A stretch of 64,000 bases of DNA from Paenibacillus sp. PCH8. Its GTDB lineage: Bacteria > Bacillota > Bacilli > Paenibacillales > Paenibacillaceae. Position 1 is the first letter of the stretch, and each line of letters starts with the position of its first letter. The stretch is taken from the NCBI RefSeq assembly GCF_002968835.1, contig NZ_PKQK01000003.1:124001-188000 (forward strand), read 5' to 3'. Shown in pieces: positions 1-11,221 of the stretch. Below the pieces are notes generated by a model, which saw nothing but the letters and a program-made list of their open reading frames with translations, did no database searches and was not told the DNA's origin. The position numbers and the translations under genes were made by a program.

Positions 1-288
1 GGAAAATGAGCACGATGGAACGGGGGAGGTGTGTTTGTGGGAGATGAAGATAAGCCATTGCCCAGTAGATTGGGAATGATAATAAAATATTTTTCCGGAT
101 CCAGTGCCATTCCCTCACCGATCAACCACTCATTCTGAACATGCTGGTCACCAAGCGCAGTTGGATAGACAATGACATTGTCTTTCTGTTTATTTAATTT
201 CCCATAAGTCTTGTAAGCAAGAAAAGCATTGGGTAAGGTAACTTCCGATTGCAATTACATCACCTAAATTAAAAATTTCATAATCCAT
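1..288 (-). pseudogene. alpha/beta hydrolase, homoserine acetyltransferase-like (5' part, frameshifted, runs off window)
   Basis: Read on the minus strand from ATG at 288 (ribosome binding site GAAGGGAG just upstream), the first frame gives MDYEIFNLGDV and then runs to a stop. A one-base shift near 253-256 restores a frame reading LPNAFLAYKTYGKLN and then VYPTALGDQHVQNEWLIGEG to the window edge. This resembles the N-terminus of MetX-like alpha/beta hydrolases, where a 'P..Y.TYG.LN....N.V...' segment precedes the first core strands. The catalytic residues lie beyond the window. It is transcribed away from the LysR gene, a usual layout for a regulator and its target. The frameshift may be a true mutation or a sequence error. 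Family assignment is moderately sure, function is not. Confidence 0.55.
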
Positions 289-432
289 CGTATAATCGCT
301 CCCTTCAAATGAAATCACCCACGTTAAGTGTGAGACTTCTTGTGCTTAGTATAGAGCTGTGGTACTTTTAAAAAAAGTGAACAGAATTCATACTAGTCAT
401 CAATAATATTGAAAGTGAAAAGAGGAGCAAAG

Positions 433-1335
433 GTGGAATTACGTCAACTAAATACGTTTCGTACAGTTGCTTCAACATTGAATTTCACTCGTGCTGCGGA
501 GGTTCTGAATTACGTTCCCTCCAATGTCACGATGCAAATTAAAGCATTGGAAGATGAGCTTGATGTTCGTCTCTTTGATCGTTTAGGTAAACATCTCGCG
601 CTTACATCTGCGGGTAAACGTTTTTTAACTTATGTCCAGGAAGTTCTGGACAAGCTGGACGAAGCTCGCAGCGACGTTCATGACAATGAAAATCTAACCG
701 GTACCTTGACGATAAGTGCCAATGAGGTGGTGTGTGCCTATAGACTTCCAACTGTCTTTCAACGGTTCCGTTCGCAGCACCCGGGAGTTCGTCTGATCTT
801 CCGTTCTGTTCCAAATCAGGAGCTCAAGCAAAGACTATTTGAGGGAACTGCAGATATCGTCTATATGCTGGATGAACCCATTCGCTCAACTGGACTTTCC
901 GTGGAGACATTGTTGGAAGAGAACTTCCGTTTGTTCGCTGCTCCAGAACATCGACTTGCCAAAGAGACCGAACTACAGCTGGAAGATTTCCACGGAGAAG
1001 TGTTCCTGACAAATGAAAAGGGCTGCCCCTATCGAACTATGTTTGACCGTTCATTTGAGAGAGAGGGCATTGACAGCATTACCTATTTAGAGTTTCAAAG
1101 TGCTGAAGCCATTAAGCAATGTGCAATTTCAGGTATCGGTATTGCCTTTCTTCCTGATTTTGTCACGGAAGCCGAAGTTGAACGGGGAGAACTTGTTGTC
1201 CTGCCATGGCAAGTTCCGGATTTGCATGTATACACACAGATGTTGTGGCATAAAGACAAGTGGCTATCACCGATTATATTATCTTTTATAGAAACAACAA
1301 GGGAAGTTTATAGAGACGATGAACGCATTAAATAG
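433..1335 (+). CDS. LysR-family transcriptional regulator
   Basis: About 300 residues. The N-terminus has the LysR winged helix-turn-helix (LRQLNTFRTVASTLNFTRAAEVL, then LFDRLGKHLALTSAG), followed by a two-lobed effector-binding domain. I chose GTG at 433 because AGAGGAG at 421-427 sits five bases upstream; a TTG at 409 would extend the frame by eight residues but has no such site. The gene is divergent from the hydrolase at 1-288, and LysR proteins commonly control the divergent neighbour, so that is the likely target. The effector cannot be told from sequence. The usual 300-residue length suggests it is intact. Confidence 0.9.
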   Translation: MELRQLNTFRTVASTLNFTRAAEVLNYVPSNVTMQIKALEDELDVRLFDRLGKHLALTSAGKRFLTYVQEVLDKLDEARSDVHDNENLTGTLTISANEVVCAYRLPTVFQRFRSQHPGVRLIFRSVPNQELKQRLFEGTADIVYMLDEPIRSTGLSVETLLEENFRLFAAPEHRLAKETELQLEDFHGEVFLTNEKGCPYRTMFDRSFEREGIDSITYLEFQSAEAIKQCAISGIGIAFLPDFVTEAEVERGELVVLPWQVPDLHVYTQMLWHKDKWLSPIILSFIETTREVYRDDERIK

Positions 1336-1339
1336 GTCC

Positions 1340-1562
1340 AGAACTGATCATGCATATTCGGGTGAATTCCCTTTGCCCAGGCTTCATCGACACACCAATT
1401 ATCCCGGAAGAGAGCAAGCAAGCACTCTCTGCAGCAACACCGATGAAACGCCTGGGTCAGGCAGACGAAATGGCGAAAGCTGTTCTGTTCCTGGCAAGCG
1501 ACGATTCTTCATACATGACAGGAAATAGCCTGATCGTAGACGGAGGATACACCGCTCAATAA
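1340..1562 (+). pseudogene. short-chain dehydrogenase/reductase, C-terminal fragment
   Basis: Only the last 70 or so residues of a classical SDR are present: IRVNSLCPGFIDTPI, then GQADEMAKAVLFLASDDSSYMTGNSLIVDGGYTAQ. These are the conserved 'RVN...PG...T' and 'G..i.vDGG' segments found near the C-terminus. The Rossmann nucleotide-binding motif (TGxxxGxG) and the catalytic YxxxK are absent, and no matching upstream sequence remains because the LysR stop is a few bases away. It begins without a recognisable ribosome binding site and is followed by a good terminator, so it looks like the tail of a deleted gene. Confidence 0.75.
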
Positions 1563-1604
1563 TTGCAGCAATTGTCGAAGCACAAGAAAGAACATAGTCC
1601 CATT

Positions 1605-1633
1605 AAAAGTCGCTAATCTAGCGGCTTTTTTTT
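1605..1633 (+). terminator. rho-independent terminator
   Basis: AAAAGTCGCT pairs with AGCGGCTTTT (one G-U pair) around a five-base loop, followed by a run of T. It closes the LysR/SDR-fragment transcript and sits between this and the converging AraC gene. Confidence 0.85.
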
Positions 1634-1692
1634 CATTTTCACGGCACAAGAGCAGTTCCTGAGCCATGACAACTGGTAAATAGCGAGTTTGG

Positions 1693-2565
1693 TTATTCAT
1701 AATAGATGGCCTCATAAGGAAACTCTAACTTATTCATGCGATATTCTTTGGGCGACATGGACATATATTGCCGAAAAACTTTACCGAAATAGCTGGGACT
1801 GTCAAAGCCGCATTGTTGACCAATAAGAGAAATCGGAAGTTCCGTCGTGCGGAGTAGTCGGATTGCAACTTCAATGCGTCTGTCTTTGAGATAGGCTAGT
1901 GGTGAGGTCTTCTCTGATTTCTGAAATAACCTGCATAAATAATGTTTATTAATATCGCAGTGGCTGGCTAGCAGATCCAGCGTCAACGGGGCTGCATAAT
2001 TCTCTCGGATGAACTTCTTACATTTCTCAATCGTAGTGATGGAAAGGGCACCGATATCCCTCTCCGCATCCCGACTCGTCTGCACCAGGATAAGCAACCA
2101 CCGATAAACTTGCAAGGATAGGCGATACTTGTCCGTAACTTTCTCTTGATGTATCAAATGAATAATTTGCCATAACTCTTGAATCAAGGAAGAATCCGCG
2201 TTTCGTCGAATGACATGGCCCTCATTATCATGGATCATATCCCAAATTCGGTTCGCTTCATCCCCGCGAATGTTAATCCATATAAATTCCCACGGTTCGT
2301 TATTCTCTTGCTTATAGTAATAGCAATGATCTCCGGAAATTTTAACGAGTAGTGCATGTCCCTTCGGCAAAGGAATCGTTTGATCTTCAATATCCAGATA
2401 GCCCTGACCATTAAGCGTGTATTGAAAAACAACATGCCCCGGGTCCGGTCTATTATCACTAGGACAACGGTATTCCTCGCTTGAAACAATCTGCCATCCA
2501 ATAGAGTCCAGTGTCATGATTGATGTATCGTCATTACGAAAAGCATAAGAGACCGTATGAACCAT
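1693..2565 (-). CDS. AraC-family transcriptional regulator
   Basis: 290 residues. The N-terminal half is a cupin-like sensing domain (GQGYLDIEDQTIPLPKGHALLV, then WEFIWINIRG). The C-terminal 100 residues form the double helix-turn-helix of AraC/XylS proteins (LTLDLLASHCDINKHYLCRLFQKSEKTSPLAYL, then ISLIGQQCGFDSPSYFGKVFRQYMSMSPKEYR). It starts at ATG 2565, with GGAGATGAAAG upstream. It is divergent from the giant rhamnogalacturonan-degrading enzyme across a 209-bp region containing a cre box, so it is the obvious candidate activator of that gene, responding to pectin-derived sugars. Target and ligand are inferred from position only. Confidence 0.92.
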   Translation of the reverse strand: MVHTVSYAFRNDDTSIMTLDSIGWQIVSSEEYRCPSDNRPDPGHVVFQYTLNGQGYLDIEDQTIPLPKGHALLVKISGDHCYYYKQENNEPWEFIWINIRGDEANRIWDMIHDNEGHVIRRNADSSLIQELWQIIHLIHQEKVTDKYRLSLQVYRWLLILVQTSRDAERDIGALSITTIEKCKKFIRENYAAPLTLDLLASHCDINKHYLCRLFQKSEKTSPLAYLKDRRIEVAIRLLRTTELPISLIGQQCGFDSPSYFGKVFRQYMSMSPKEYRMNKLEFPYEAIYYE

Positions 2566-2654
2566 ACTTTCATCTCCTGCCTAAAAAAGTCAATTATATT
2601 ATATAATACGTCACATTTTTTAGATTGTCTGTCTTTTTTTAGACCTGTAAGATA

Positions 2655-2672
2655 AATGTAAGCGGTAACATA
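2655..2672 (+). promoter_or_regulatory. cre box (CcpA operator) upstream of the rhamnogalacturonan enzyme
   Basis: The core TGTAAGCGGTAACA at 2657-2670, with A/T-rich flanks, matches the degenerate CcpA consensus WWTGNAARCGNWWWCAWW at every position. It lies about 100 bp upstream of the start codon, so catabolite control of the enzyme gene is expected. CcpA itself is not in this window. Confidence 0.75.
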
Positions 2673-2774
2673 AGAAAGGATGGTGACTGTAGTTTGTGTT
2701 CATTTGATACCAAGCAGGGCAGATCGAACTTATGATTCCAAAATGAATTTTTGGATAAAGGAGGAGCTAATCCG

Positions 2775-5700
2775 ATGAACCGAAGAACTGTTTCCATCCA
2801 GAAATCAATGTTTGTATCTTTTCTAGCATTCCTTATGATTATTTCATTGGCTGTACCTCCCGCACCGGCACGTGCAGAGTCAGCAGATATACTGACGGGC
2901 CGTCAGGGGGAATATCTTAACCGGGGTTTGGTTGCGGTTCTTGTAGACAACGGTGTTTTTCTGAGCTGGAGGTATTTGAACAATGATCCTGATGATATCG
3001 CTTTCAATATATACAAAAATGGAACCAAAGTGAATTCATTGCCCATAAGCGACGTGACAAACTATGTGGACACCACTGGTTTTGACAGCTCGCAATATCA
3101 ACTCTCTACCATCATTGCGGGCAAGGAGCAAATGCTACCGGAGGTTGTATCGGTCTGGCATAACGAGTATCTGCCGATTCCGCTCGATAAACCGGCCGAC
3201 GGCCGGACCAAGGACGGTGGAACCTACTCCTATTATGCAGGAGATGCTACCGTAGCAGACTTGGACGGCGATGGCGAATATGAGATCGTTTTCCTGTGGA
3301 GTCCGAGTAATTCCAAGGACAATTCGCAGGCCGGTTACACTGGCAATGTCTACATCGATGCCATCAAGCTGGACGGCACAAAGCTGTGGAGGATTGACCT
3401 GGGTGTTAACATCCGTGCGGGAGCGCATTATACACAGTTAATGGTATATGACCTGGATGGCAACGGAAAGGCCGAAGTTGTTGTCAAGACAGCGGACGGC
3501 ACGAAGGACGGCCAAGGCACGGTCATTGGTGACGGGGCAAAGGATTATCGCAACGAAGGGGGATACATACTGTCAGGGCCGGAATTTCTCACGCTGTTTG
3601 ATGGTGAGACCGGAGCGGCTGTATCCACCGTGGACTATGATCCGCCAAGAGGCAACGTCAGCGATTGGGGTGACGGCTACGGCAACCGTGTAGACCGGTT
3701 CCTTGGCGCAATTGCTTATCTGGATGGCACGAAGCCAAGTGTCGTGATGAGCAGGGGTTATTATACCCGCACTGTGCTTGTTGCTTATGATTATGTTGGT
3801 GGGGAACTCGTCAAACGCTGGACATTCGACACGAACGAAGCAGGATCACAATACCAAGCACAGGGCAACCATAATTTAAGTGTTCTGGATGCCGATCATG
3901 ACGGCAAGGACGAGATCATGTTCGGTGCATTAGCTATAGACGATGACGGCAGCTTGCTGTACAGCACCGGACTTGGACACGGTGATGCCATGCATGCTGG
4001 CCAGCTTGACCCGAACCGGGATGGCTACCAGGTGGTAAGCGTGCATGAGCATTCAGATGCGGCGTACGGACTGGAAATGCGCGATGCGGCAACAGGTGAA
4101 ATTCTCTTGGGTGAGAAAACAGGTTTTGACACCGGTCGCGGGATGTCAGCGGACATTGATCCGAACTATCCGGGCTACGAATCATGGGCCACGACCGTTA
4201 CCAACGGGCAAAGTGTACCTGTAACTAGTACCTATTCGGCTGCAGGAGAGGTTATCTACACTGTGGACGAAGGACCCAAAACTGCCAACTTCGCCATCTG
4301 GTGGGATGGAGATCTTCAGCGAGAGCTGTTTGACCATCAGTGGGATAACAGTACCGCCAAAGGAATTCCACTCATTTACAAATGGGATTATGAAAACAAA
4401 AAGCTGAATGAAATCTTCCGGGCAACTGGTACGCTAACGAACAATCATACTAAAGGAAATCCGGCGCTTCAGGCGGATATTCTGGGCGACTGGCGTGAGG
4501 AAATTCTGCTGCGGAGCGAAGATAGCTCGGAGTATCGTCTCTACACGACGACCATTCCTTCAGATTATCGCATCCCTACGCTGATGCAGGACCCTGTATA
4601 TCGACTTGGCGTAGCCTGGCAAAATGTAGCCTACAACCAGCCGCCTCATACCGGCTTTTATCTCGGAGCGGAAGCTACCGCATTCCCGAAAGCCGATCTG
4701 GCGCTGACGCGCGAAGCAGAAATGCCAGAGCAGGTTTACCGTTTTGATTTTGGTACAGAGACAGCGTCAGGAAATACGGCTATACAAGACACGTTATACA
4801 CACAAGAGATGGGATATGGGTTCAAGGATACAAGCGGTGTTACCGTAGGTGAAAATGAGGTTTCGGTCGCGACAGGCACGACATTTGCTGTTGACCTGCC
4901 AAATGCCAATTATAAGGTGACGCTACGATTGGGCAATGATGCCAATGATTCGAACGTTGGAGTTAAATCCGAATTCGTTCAGAAGCTCGCCGTAACGAAT
5001 GTGACAGCGGGAACACCGCTGGAGTATTCCTATAATGTTGCATTGGTGGATGGACAGCTCGATCTGCTCTTCACCGGTACAGCCATAGACATCCAGGATG
5101 TCATCATCGAGAAATATCCGGAGAAAGCAGCGGGTGCGGCAACGACGATCTATATGGCTGGTGATTCAACCATGCAATCGTACAGTGAATTGCAGGCTCC
5201 TCAAGAAGGATGGGGCCAGCAGTTCGGACGTTATTTCTCCAATGGGGCAGTCGTCGTGAACGATGCGATCGGTGGTCGAAGCAGCAAATCCTTTATGGTA
5301 GACGGTCGTCTGGATACGATCCTGCAACGAATTAAGCCGGGGGACTTCTTCTTCATTTCCTTTGGTCATAACGACGCCAGTGTAGGGATACCGGACCGGT
5401 ATGCATCCCCTGAGGACTATAAGATCTACTTAACTCGTTATATAAACGGTGCCAAACAGCGCGGTGCTACACCTGTATTGCTCACGCCAGTTGGACGCAG
5501 AGATTTCAACACAGTGACTCAGGAATTCAATGTCAGCTTCCCGGCATACGTGCAGGCTGCCAAAGAAGTGGCAGAGGAACTTGACGTGCCGCTGATTGAT
5601 CTGAGCAAGTTAAGTATTGCGTACTACGACAAAATTGGTAATACAGCTACGGAAAAAGTATTCCTGTATGCTAATCCGGGTGAATATCCAAAATACCCGA

Positions 5701-8700
5701 ATGGCATCAACGATAATACCCATTTCAGCAGCTATGGTGCGCAGAGAATTGCCGGACTCGTTGCTGGTGCGGTCAAAGACATGGAGCTAAGCATTTCATC
5801 GCTGGTTATCGACCCGGATATCTCCGAACCCGAACCCGAACCGGAAATCCAGTTATATGAAGAGGATTTTGAAGGCAATGCTGCCGACTATCAGTATGCG
5901 ATGGTCAACGCCACGGGTATTGCAGGAACCATGACGGGAACCGTGGTTGAACAGTCCGGAAATAAGGTACTATCCGTCGCGGGTTCCGGATCGGGCAATC
6001 GAGCCAAAGTATTCCGTCTGTTCGATGCCGTAAATGGCGATCAGGTGAAGATGAACTTTGACTGGCAATCCGGTAATGTGAGTGCCTATCCATCAGAGGG
6101 ACATCTCACGATCCAGGATTCTAACGAAAACGCCCTTTTCACGCTGTACACGAAAACCGGAAGCTCGAAAATCCATTATTTTATCGGTGCGTATAATCCG
6201 GACTACGGCACAGGGGATACGGCCATACCTGAAGGGGGAACAGCTACAGATATTTCCAAGAATCAGTGGGTCAATGTGGATACAACCGTTAATTTTACCG
6301 AGAAAACACTTGATCTGACTTTAACGAATCTGACAGATCCGATAGTTACTCAGACAATCGAAGGTATCCAGATGAGTTCCGCCGCCTATGCGGACAATAT
6401 CAGATCCGTGCGGTTCCTGGGTACGAGAAAAGGCGGTGGAGGCACGTTGAACTGGACCACCCAGATCGACAACGTGCGGATTGAAGGCACAGAACTTGCT
6501 TCGGAGGGCGGCGACCAGACGGCCTTACTCGCTTTATACGATGAGATCAAAGCACTTGATCTGTCGGAATATACAGATGCATCGAAGGCCGTGGTGAACC
6601 GGGCTTTGGCAGCTGCGGAAGCTATATTCAATACGGAAGCCACCCAGGCTCAAGTTGACCATGCGTTTAACATGTTAACTGTTGCGAAGGTTTCATTGAC
6701 AAGTGTACCAGGCGAAGAGATTAACGAATATAATTTTGACTTTGGTTCTGGCGGCGCAGCCGACGGATACATCAAAGTAGATGCCAAAAGAGCATACATC
6801 GAAGACAACGGGTACGGCTTTGCCGATACTGCGCTGACCAAAGATGAGAACCGGGAAACTGGAGATTCGCTCAAGGAAGATTTCACACGGGTAAACGGCA
6901 CCTCCTTCCTGGTGGAAATGGAGCCGGCTAATTACCGGGTAACGATGACCATCGGGGATGCGGAGGAATCGACCAGCGCGAATGTCGTTGTAGAGCAAAT
7001 GACAAAACTGCCTCTTACTAGCATTGCCAAGGGCGAATTCAAAGAAATCACGTATGACATTGCCCTGATCGATGGGGTCTTTAACTTCAATTTCACTGGA
7101 AATGCACCAAAGATCAATGCGTTGAAGCTGGAGCGACTGCCAGGTCACAGTGCAAGCGATAAACCAGTTATTTATTTGGCCAGCGATTCCACTGTGGCCA
7201 ATTACGCGGAGAACTATCGACCGCAAGCGGGCTGGGGAGAAACGTTGGGTGGATATTTTGATCCAAATGAAGTCAGTATTGATAACCGGGCAGTTGGAGG
7301 TTTGAGCAGCAAGACCTTCCTGGTTGGGGGATATCTCAACGATATTTTACTCGACATTCAAGAAGGCGATTATCTGTTCATGCAGTGGTCTCATAACGAT
7401 TCCACACCGTCTCGACCAGAGCGTTATCTTACGCCGGAGCAGTTTAAGGTGTACCTGAAAGAATACATTGACGGTGCTCTGCAGAGAGGTGCGATTCCGG
7501 TTCTGGTCACGCCAGTGAACCGTCGTGATTTTACCGGAGAGGTGCTGAACAAGAGCTTCCCGGCATACGTACAGGCGATGAAAGAAGTTGCGCAGGAAAC
7601 GGAAACACTCATCATTGATCTGAACCAAGCCAGTTGGGAGCATTTCCAGGAGCTTGGCACAGAAGGAACCAAATCGATATTCATGTGGGTAGGTACAACC
7701 GAAGACAATACACATTTGCAGATGAACGGTGCAATCAAGGTATCTGAACTCGTGGCACGCCTTGTGAAGGAATTGAATATACCGCTATCTGATTTTGTCA
7801 CGCTGGAAGGGGTATCACCGGAGCAGGAAGCCCCGCAGACCACGGCAACGGTGGAAGGAGAATCGCAGAACGACTGGTATACTTCTCCAGTCCAAGTAAC
7901 CTTCACAGCAAGCGATGAAGATTCCGAAATTGAAGGCACCTATTATCAAATCAATGGTGGCGAAACGGTGAGTAGCACACAGTTGACCCTAACTGAAGAA
8001 GGTACACATACCATCACCTATTGGAGCGTCGATGTAGACGGTAACAAAGAGAGTGAACAGTCTTTGTCCATATCTATTGATCTCGTACCTCCAACCATTG
8101 AAATTCATGGTCAAAACGAGTACACCATTGATCAGCACGTGGAAATTGGCTATACAGCCTCTGATACGGTATCTGGTGTGGCTGAACCGGAAGGTGTGCT
8201 CCTCGACACTCCGGCGTATACACTGGAACCTGGCCTGAACCACGTTGCGGCAACCGTCTCCGATTTGGCTGGCTGGGAACAGACGGTAGAATATAGTTTC
8301 GGGGTTATCGCTACATTCGACAGCCTGATCAATTTGACCAACGTCTTTGCTGATGAATCGATCGATCCTAATGCCGTCGTTCTTGCTGGTCATCTTGCGA
8401 ACACGTTACAGCAGGCCAAACAGGCCGCAAACAATCGTGAAGAAGCAAAAGCGCGTCAACTGCTTGCATCCTACGGTAATGACGTTCAAGCAGCTAGAGG
8501 AACCGTATTCACGGATGAGCAGGCAAGTGTGCTGCTTAAATGGGAGGAATGGCTCCATCAGGCAACTCCACTAGCGAACGGGGCCCCTGGAACTCCGGTG
8601 TTATCTGACAATAACGGTTACGACACGGGGCTCAAAGACGGGGACTATACCGTCACGATGAATCTGTGGTGGGGAAATAACGGCAATCAGTTCAAGCTGT

Positions 8701-9158
8701 ATGAGAATGGTGAATTGATTAAGGAAATTTCTCTGGTGGATCAATCCCCATCCGCCCAATCTGTTCAAGTTGATATTACTGGAAAGAAAAATGGCACCTA
8801 CATCTATACTGGAGAATTGATCAATGCACTGGGTACAACCAGGAGTGTTCCGCTGACAGTCATCGTCACGGATGCTTCCCCGGGGCAAGCCGTTCTGTCA
8901 AATGACAACTGGGACGGTGACGGCAACTTTAATGTCACCATGAATCTGTGGTGGGGAGCGAACGCAACCGAATATGAACTTTACGAAAATGGTGTTTTGA
9001 TCGACACACAATCGCTGCAAGGTCATTCGCCTGGTGCACAGTCTGCGGTTACCGCAATCTCCGGAAGGGTACCTGGAATCTATGAGTATGAAGCTGTACT
9101 TCGTAATTCTTCAGGGGAAACCAGATCATACAAATTAAATGTGACGGTTCGAGAGTAA
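2775..9158 (+). CDS. secreted rhamnogalacturonan lyase (PL11) fused to two SGNH (CE12-like) rhamnogalacturonan acetylesterases
   Basis: 2,127 residues from ATG 2775 (AAAGGAGG at 2757-2764; the in-frame TTG at 2751 would overlap that site). Approximate order: signal peptide 1-34 ending APARA; PL11 lyase beta-propeller 37-640 with calcium-type loops DLDGDG and DLDGNG; a beta-sandwich lead-in starting YRFDFG at 653; SGNH esterase with GDST (Ser798), GHND (Asn866), Asp980 and His983; a lectin-like region about 1030-1245; a FIVAR-like helical stretch 1249-1310; a second lead-in (YNFDFG) and second esterase with SDST (Ser1472), HND (Asn1541), Asp1644 and His1647; Ig-like repeats 1692-1840; a FIMAH-like helical domain 1846-1934; and two chitinase-A-N-type repeats each containing TMNLWWG. 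Both esterase triads look complete. It probably cleaves and deacetylates pectin rhamnogalacturonan I outside the cell. Separate YesW- and YesT-type proteins usually do this; three catalytic modules in one chain is unusual. No sortase or S-layer anchor is seen. Confidence 0.9.
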   Translation: MNRRTVSIQKSMFVSFLAFLMIISLAVPPAPARAESADILTGRQGEYLNRGLVAVLVDNGVFLSWRYLNNDPDDIAFNIYKNGTKVNSLPISDVTNYVDTTGFDSSQYQLSTIIAGKEQMLPEVVSVWHNEYLPIPLDKPADGRTKDGGTYSYYAGDATVADLDGDGEYEIVFLWSPSNSKDNSQAGYTGNVYIDAIKLDGTKLWRIDLGVNIRAGAHYTQLMVYDLDGNGKAEVVVKTADGTKDGQGTVIGDGAKDYRNEGGYILSGPEFLTLFDGETGAAVSTVDYDPPRGNVSDWGDGYGNRVDRFLGAIAYLDGTKPSVVMSRGYYTRTVLVAYDYVGGELVKRWTFDTNEAGSQYQAQGNHNLSVLDADHDGKDEIMFGALAIDDDGSLLYSTGLGHGDAMHAGQLDPNRDGYQVVSVHEHSDAAYGLEMRDAATGEILLGEKTGFDTGRGMSADIDPNYPGYESWATTVTNGQSVPVTSTYSAAGEVIYTVDEGPKTANFAIWWDGDLQRELFDHQWDNSTAKGIPLIYKWDYENKKLNEIFRATGTLTNNHTKGNPALQADILGDWREEILLRSEDSSEYRLYTTTIPSDYRIPTLMQDPVYRLGVAWQNVAYNQPPHTGFYLGAEATAFPKADLALTREAEMPEQVYRFDFGTETASGNTAIQDTLYTQEMGYGFKDTSGVTVGENEVSVATGTTFAVDLPNANYKVTLRLGNDANDSNVGVKSEFVQKLAVTNVTAGTPLEYSYNVALVDGQLDLLFTGTAIDIQDVIIEKYPEKAAGAATTIYMAGDSTMQSYSELQAPQEGWGQQFGRYFSNGAVVVNDAIGGRSSKSFMVDGRLDTILQRIKPGDFFFISFGHNDASVGIPDRYASPEDYKIYLTRYINGAKQRGATPVLLTPVGRRDFNTVTQEFNVSFPAYVQAAKEVAEELDVPLIDLSKLSIAYYDKIGNTATEKVFLYANPGEYPKYPNGINDNTHFSSYGAQRIAGLVAGAVKDMELSISSLVIDPDISEPEPEPEIQLYEEDFEGNAADYQYAMVNATGIAGTMTGTVVEQSGNKVLSVAGSGSGNRAKVFRLFDAVNGDQVKMNFDWQSGNVSAYPSEGHLTIQDSNENALFTLYTKTGSSKIHYFIGAYNPDYGTGDTAIPEGGTATDISKNQWVNVDTTVNFTEKTLDLTLTNLTDPIVTQTIEGIQMSSAAYADNIRSVRFLGTRKGGGGTLNWTTQIDNVRIEGTELASEGGDQTALLALYDEIKALDLSEYTDASKAVVNRALAAAEAIFNTEATQAQVDHAFNMLTVAKVSLTSVPGEEINEYNFDFGSGGAADGYIKVDAKRAYIEDNGYGFADTALTKDENRETGDSLKEDFTRVNGTSFLVEMEPANYRVTMTIGDAEESTSANVVVEQMTKLPLTSIAKGEFKEITYDIALIDGVFNFNFTGNAPKINALKLERLPGHSASDKPVIYLASDSTVANYAENYRPQAGWGETLGGYFDPNEVSIDNRAVGGLSSKTFLVGGYLNDILLDIQEGDYLFMQWSHNDSTPSRPERYLTPEQFKVYLKEYIDGALQRGAIPVLVTPVNRRDFTGEVLNKSFPAYVQAMKEVAQETETLIIDLNQASWEHFQELGTEGTKSIFMWVGTTEDNTHLQMNGAIKVSELVARLVKELNIPLSDFVTLEGVSPEQEAPQTTATVEGESQNDWYTSPVQVTFTASDEDSEIEGTYYQINGGETVSSTQLTLTEEGTHTITYWSVDVDGNKESEQSLSISIDLVPPTIEIHGQNEYTIDQHVEIGYTASDTVSGVAEPEGVLLDTPAYTLEPGLNHVAATVSDLAGWEQTVEYSFGVIATFDSLINLTNVFADESIDPNAVVLAGHLANTLQQAKQAANNREEAKARQLLASYGNDVQAARGTVFTDEQASVLLKWEEWLHQATPLANGAPGTPVLSDNNGYDTGLKDGDYTVTMNLWWGNNGNQFKLYENGELIKEISLVDQSPSAQSVQVDITGKKNGTYIYTGELINALGTTRSVPLTVIVTDASPGQAVLSNDNWDGDGNFNVTMNLWWGANATEYELYENGVLIDTQSLQGHSPGAQSAVTAISGRVPGIYEYEAVLRNSSGETRSYKLNVTVRE

Positions 9159-9224
9159 GCTGAAATGTTTGAGGCATTCTTTTAACAATAAGTAATGATT
9201 AGAACCGGATTAGAGTACGCGTGT

Positions 9225-9266
9225 AAAAAGTGCTATTCCTCATCATTTGAGGAGTAGCACTTTTTA
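9225..9266 (+). terminator. rho-independent terminator after the giant pectinase gene
   Basis: A long hairpin: AAAAAGTGCTA with CCTCA pairs with TGAGG and TAGCACTTTTT, ending in T residues. It separates the enzyme from the downstream two-component genes. Confidence 0.88.
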
Positions 9267-9288
9267 TATACGCTCAGCATGAAAGCGT

Positions 9289-9316
9289 TTGACATATTTG
9301 AATATCAATCTATAAT
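9289..9316 (+). promoter_or_regulatory. sigma-A promoter for the YesM/YesN-type operon
   Basis: TTGACA at 9289-9294 and TATAAT at 9311-9316, both perfect hexamers, with a 16-bp spacer. The ATG of the kinase lies about 190 bp downstream, leaving a sizeable leader. The rest of the 350-bp gap (9159-9508) holds only this promoter, the terminator above and a short hairpin (AAGCTTCC / GGAGGCTT area near 9453-9476) just before the ribosome binding site. Confidence 0.7.
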
Positions 9317-9508
9317 GATTAAAGGAAATTGGACTTGGACAAGATACAGACAGCGTGTCCGCTTGAATGGATTGAAATTGCCAACAAGCTTTAAAATGGC
9401 CGAGGCCTGTGGAGAAAATAATCATCGGCATAGCTGGATGTATATTCACAGCAAGCTTCCATAAGCAGGAGGCTTGCTGTTTCATTTCTAGAAGGAGAAT
9501 AAGTCAAA

Positions 9509-11221
9509 ATGACACTTAAAAAAAGAATCTTTTTATTGTTCTTTCTCAGTGCGTTTATCCCCTTTATCAGCATCTTTGCGATTTCTTACTATACCATTGA
9601 CTCCATTTTCGCAAATAAGATCGATGATGGCATCCGTAGCAATTTACAGCAGGTGACATCCTCATTGGAGAATTCAATTACCAATCTGAATCACGTTACG
9701 CAGCAATTGTCTTACAGGGGTACTTTAGGCAAAAAGCTGGATGAATTCTTGAATCCGTCCTCCGATATCTTCGAATTGATTGAAGCCAGGGACGAATTAA
9801 AGAGCGAGTTAAGTGTTGTCACGTTTACCAATCCCAATATCGGATTGACCTTATATTACTTCCAGAAAGAAGGCACGACGCAGTTCAGCAACTTTCCAAT
9901 CAAGGATCGTTTATCTCCTGAGTCTTTGCCTGTGCTCTTCAAAACCTATGGCATTAAGTACTATGGTCCCCACAATAGTATGAACCGATTTGATGACCAA
10001 CTCGTTCTGTCTGCTATGCGAAAAGTACAACTGTCCGAAAGGAACGACGTGTACATTTACGTAGAATCCGGCTTTCGCCTTACACAGGATATCTTGGGCT
10101 ACAATCAATACAACGGGGCCTTATCTCACCTCATCCTGGATGGTACAGGCAACATTGTGTACAGCGAAATACCGGAAGCCATGAAGGTCGGGGAGAATTT
10201 CTCCAGCTTAACGGCCGATTCTGCCAAGGACGGAATAACTCGCGGGTATCACTGGTTCAAGGAGGATGCCTCACAGAAATGGAGTGTCGTATCGGTCATT
10301 TCGCAGGCTCAATATCAACAGGAGAAAAACCAGTGGTTGCTTCAAATATTGCTGGTCGCTTTATTCTTCCTCGGCTTTACCGTATTTCTTGCTTGGCTCC
10401 TGTGGAAGATGGTCTACAAGCCACTCGGCCTGTTCCATTCGGAAATCAATGGGATGTCCAAGAACCCACAAACAACAGGGAGCCGAGCTCGTACTCAAAT
10501 TCCTGAATTTGATTTTCTGTTGGGTGAATTTTCGAATATGCAGCATCAAATCGGTGACCTCTTCAAGGAAGTGCAGCAGAAAGAGAAGATTCGTGCAGAC
10601 CTGGAAGTGGAGAAACTGCTCTATCAGATTAACCCGCACTTTCTCATGAATACGCTGGATACGGTGCACTGGCTGGCCGTCATGAACGGACAAGGGGAGA
10701 TCGACAAGCTGGTACAGTCATTGAACAAGCTGCTCTATTACAATTTGGGCAAGTTAGGGCAAGTATCCACAATGGAAGAGGAGATTGATGCGTTAAGGCA
10801 GTATCTGATTTTGCAGCAAATTCGATATGACTTTGAATTTGACGTCCGCATTACGGCAGATGAACAAGTGCTTCAAATTCCTGTGCCCCGCTTTATTCTG
10901 CAACCTCTGGTTGAAAATTCGCTATATCATGGATTGAGTGACGAAGGTTTTATTCAAATTGAAGTGACATGCACAGCAACATTGAACATTATGATACAAG
11001 ATAATGGTGCAGGCATGACCGAGGAAACCATTCATAATCTGCTGAACAATCGTGAAGCTGAACAACAAAAAGTAGGGATGGGCATTGGACTCAATTACGT
11101 TCACCGCATGTTGAAGGCACAGTACGGGGATCAAGCGCAACTGGTGATCGAGAGTGAATTGGGAACTGGGACAAGCATACTGCTTGTATTGCCTATTAAA
11201 GGAGAAGATATCTCGGCATGA
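9509..11221 (+). CDS. YesM-type sensor histidine kinase
   Basis: 570 residues; start ATG with GAAGGAG upstream. A membrane helix at about 10-30, a long extracellular sensing domain, a second helix near 275-295 and a HAMP region precede the His-kinase domain (LLYQINPHFLMNTLD, phospho-accepting His377). The ATP-binding domain follows (PRFILQPLVENSLYHGL N-box, DNGAGMT, GIGLNYVHRML). The PHF...N arrangement is typical of the LytS/YesM class. Its stop overlaps the start of the response-regulator gene (ATGA at 11218), so the two are translationally coupled. It sits directly upstream of a sugar ABC importer and likely senses an extracellular oligosaccharide. Confidence 0.93.
   Translation: MTLKKRIFLLFFLSAFIPFISIFAISYYTIDSIFANKIDDGIRSNLQQVTSSLENSITNLNHVTQQLSYRGTLGKKLDEFLNPSSDIFELIEARDELKSELSVVTFTNPNIGLTLYYFQKEGTTQFSNFPIKDRLSPESLPVLFKTYGIKYYGPHNSMNRFDDQLVLSAMRKVQLSERNDVYIYVESGFRLTQDILGYNQYNGALSHLILDGTGNIVYSEIPEAMKVGENFSSLTADSAKDGITRGYHWFKEDASQKWSVVSVISQAQYQQEKNQWLLQILLVALFFLGFTVFLAWLLWKMVYKPLGLFHSEINGMSKNPQTTGSRARTQIPEFDFLLGEFSNMQHQIGDLFKEVQQKEKIRADLEVEKLLYQINPHFLMNTLDTVHWLAVMNGQGEIDKLVQSLNKLLYYNLGKLGQVSTMEEEIDALRQYLILQQIRYDFEFDVRITADEQVLQIPVPRFILQPLVENSLYHGLSDEGFIQIEVTCTATLNIMIQDNGAGMTEETIHNLLNNREAEQQKVGMGIGLNYVHRMLKAQYGDQAQLVIESELGTGTSILLVLPIKGEDISA

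Noticed and set aside
6693..7226. 177-residue minus-strand open frame inside the pectinase gene
   Set aside because: It is antisense to well-conserved esterase coding sequence, with no family resemblance and no ribosome binding site; a shadow frame.
9280..9296. cre-like TGAAAGCGTTTGACA overlapping the YesM-operon -35
   Set aside because: The right-hand CA is displaced by one base from the consensus spacing.
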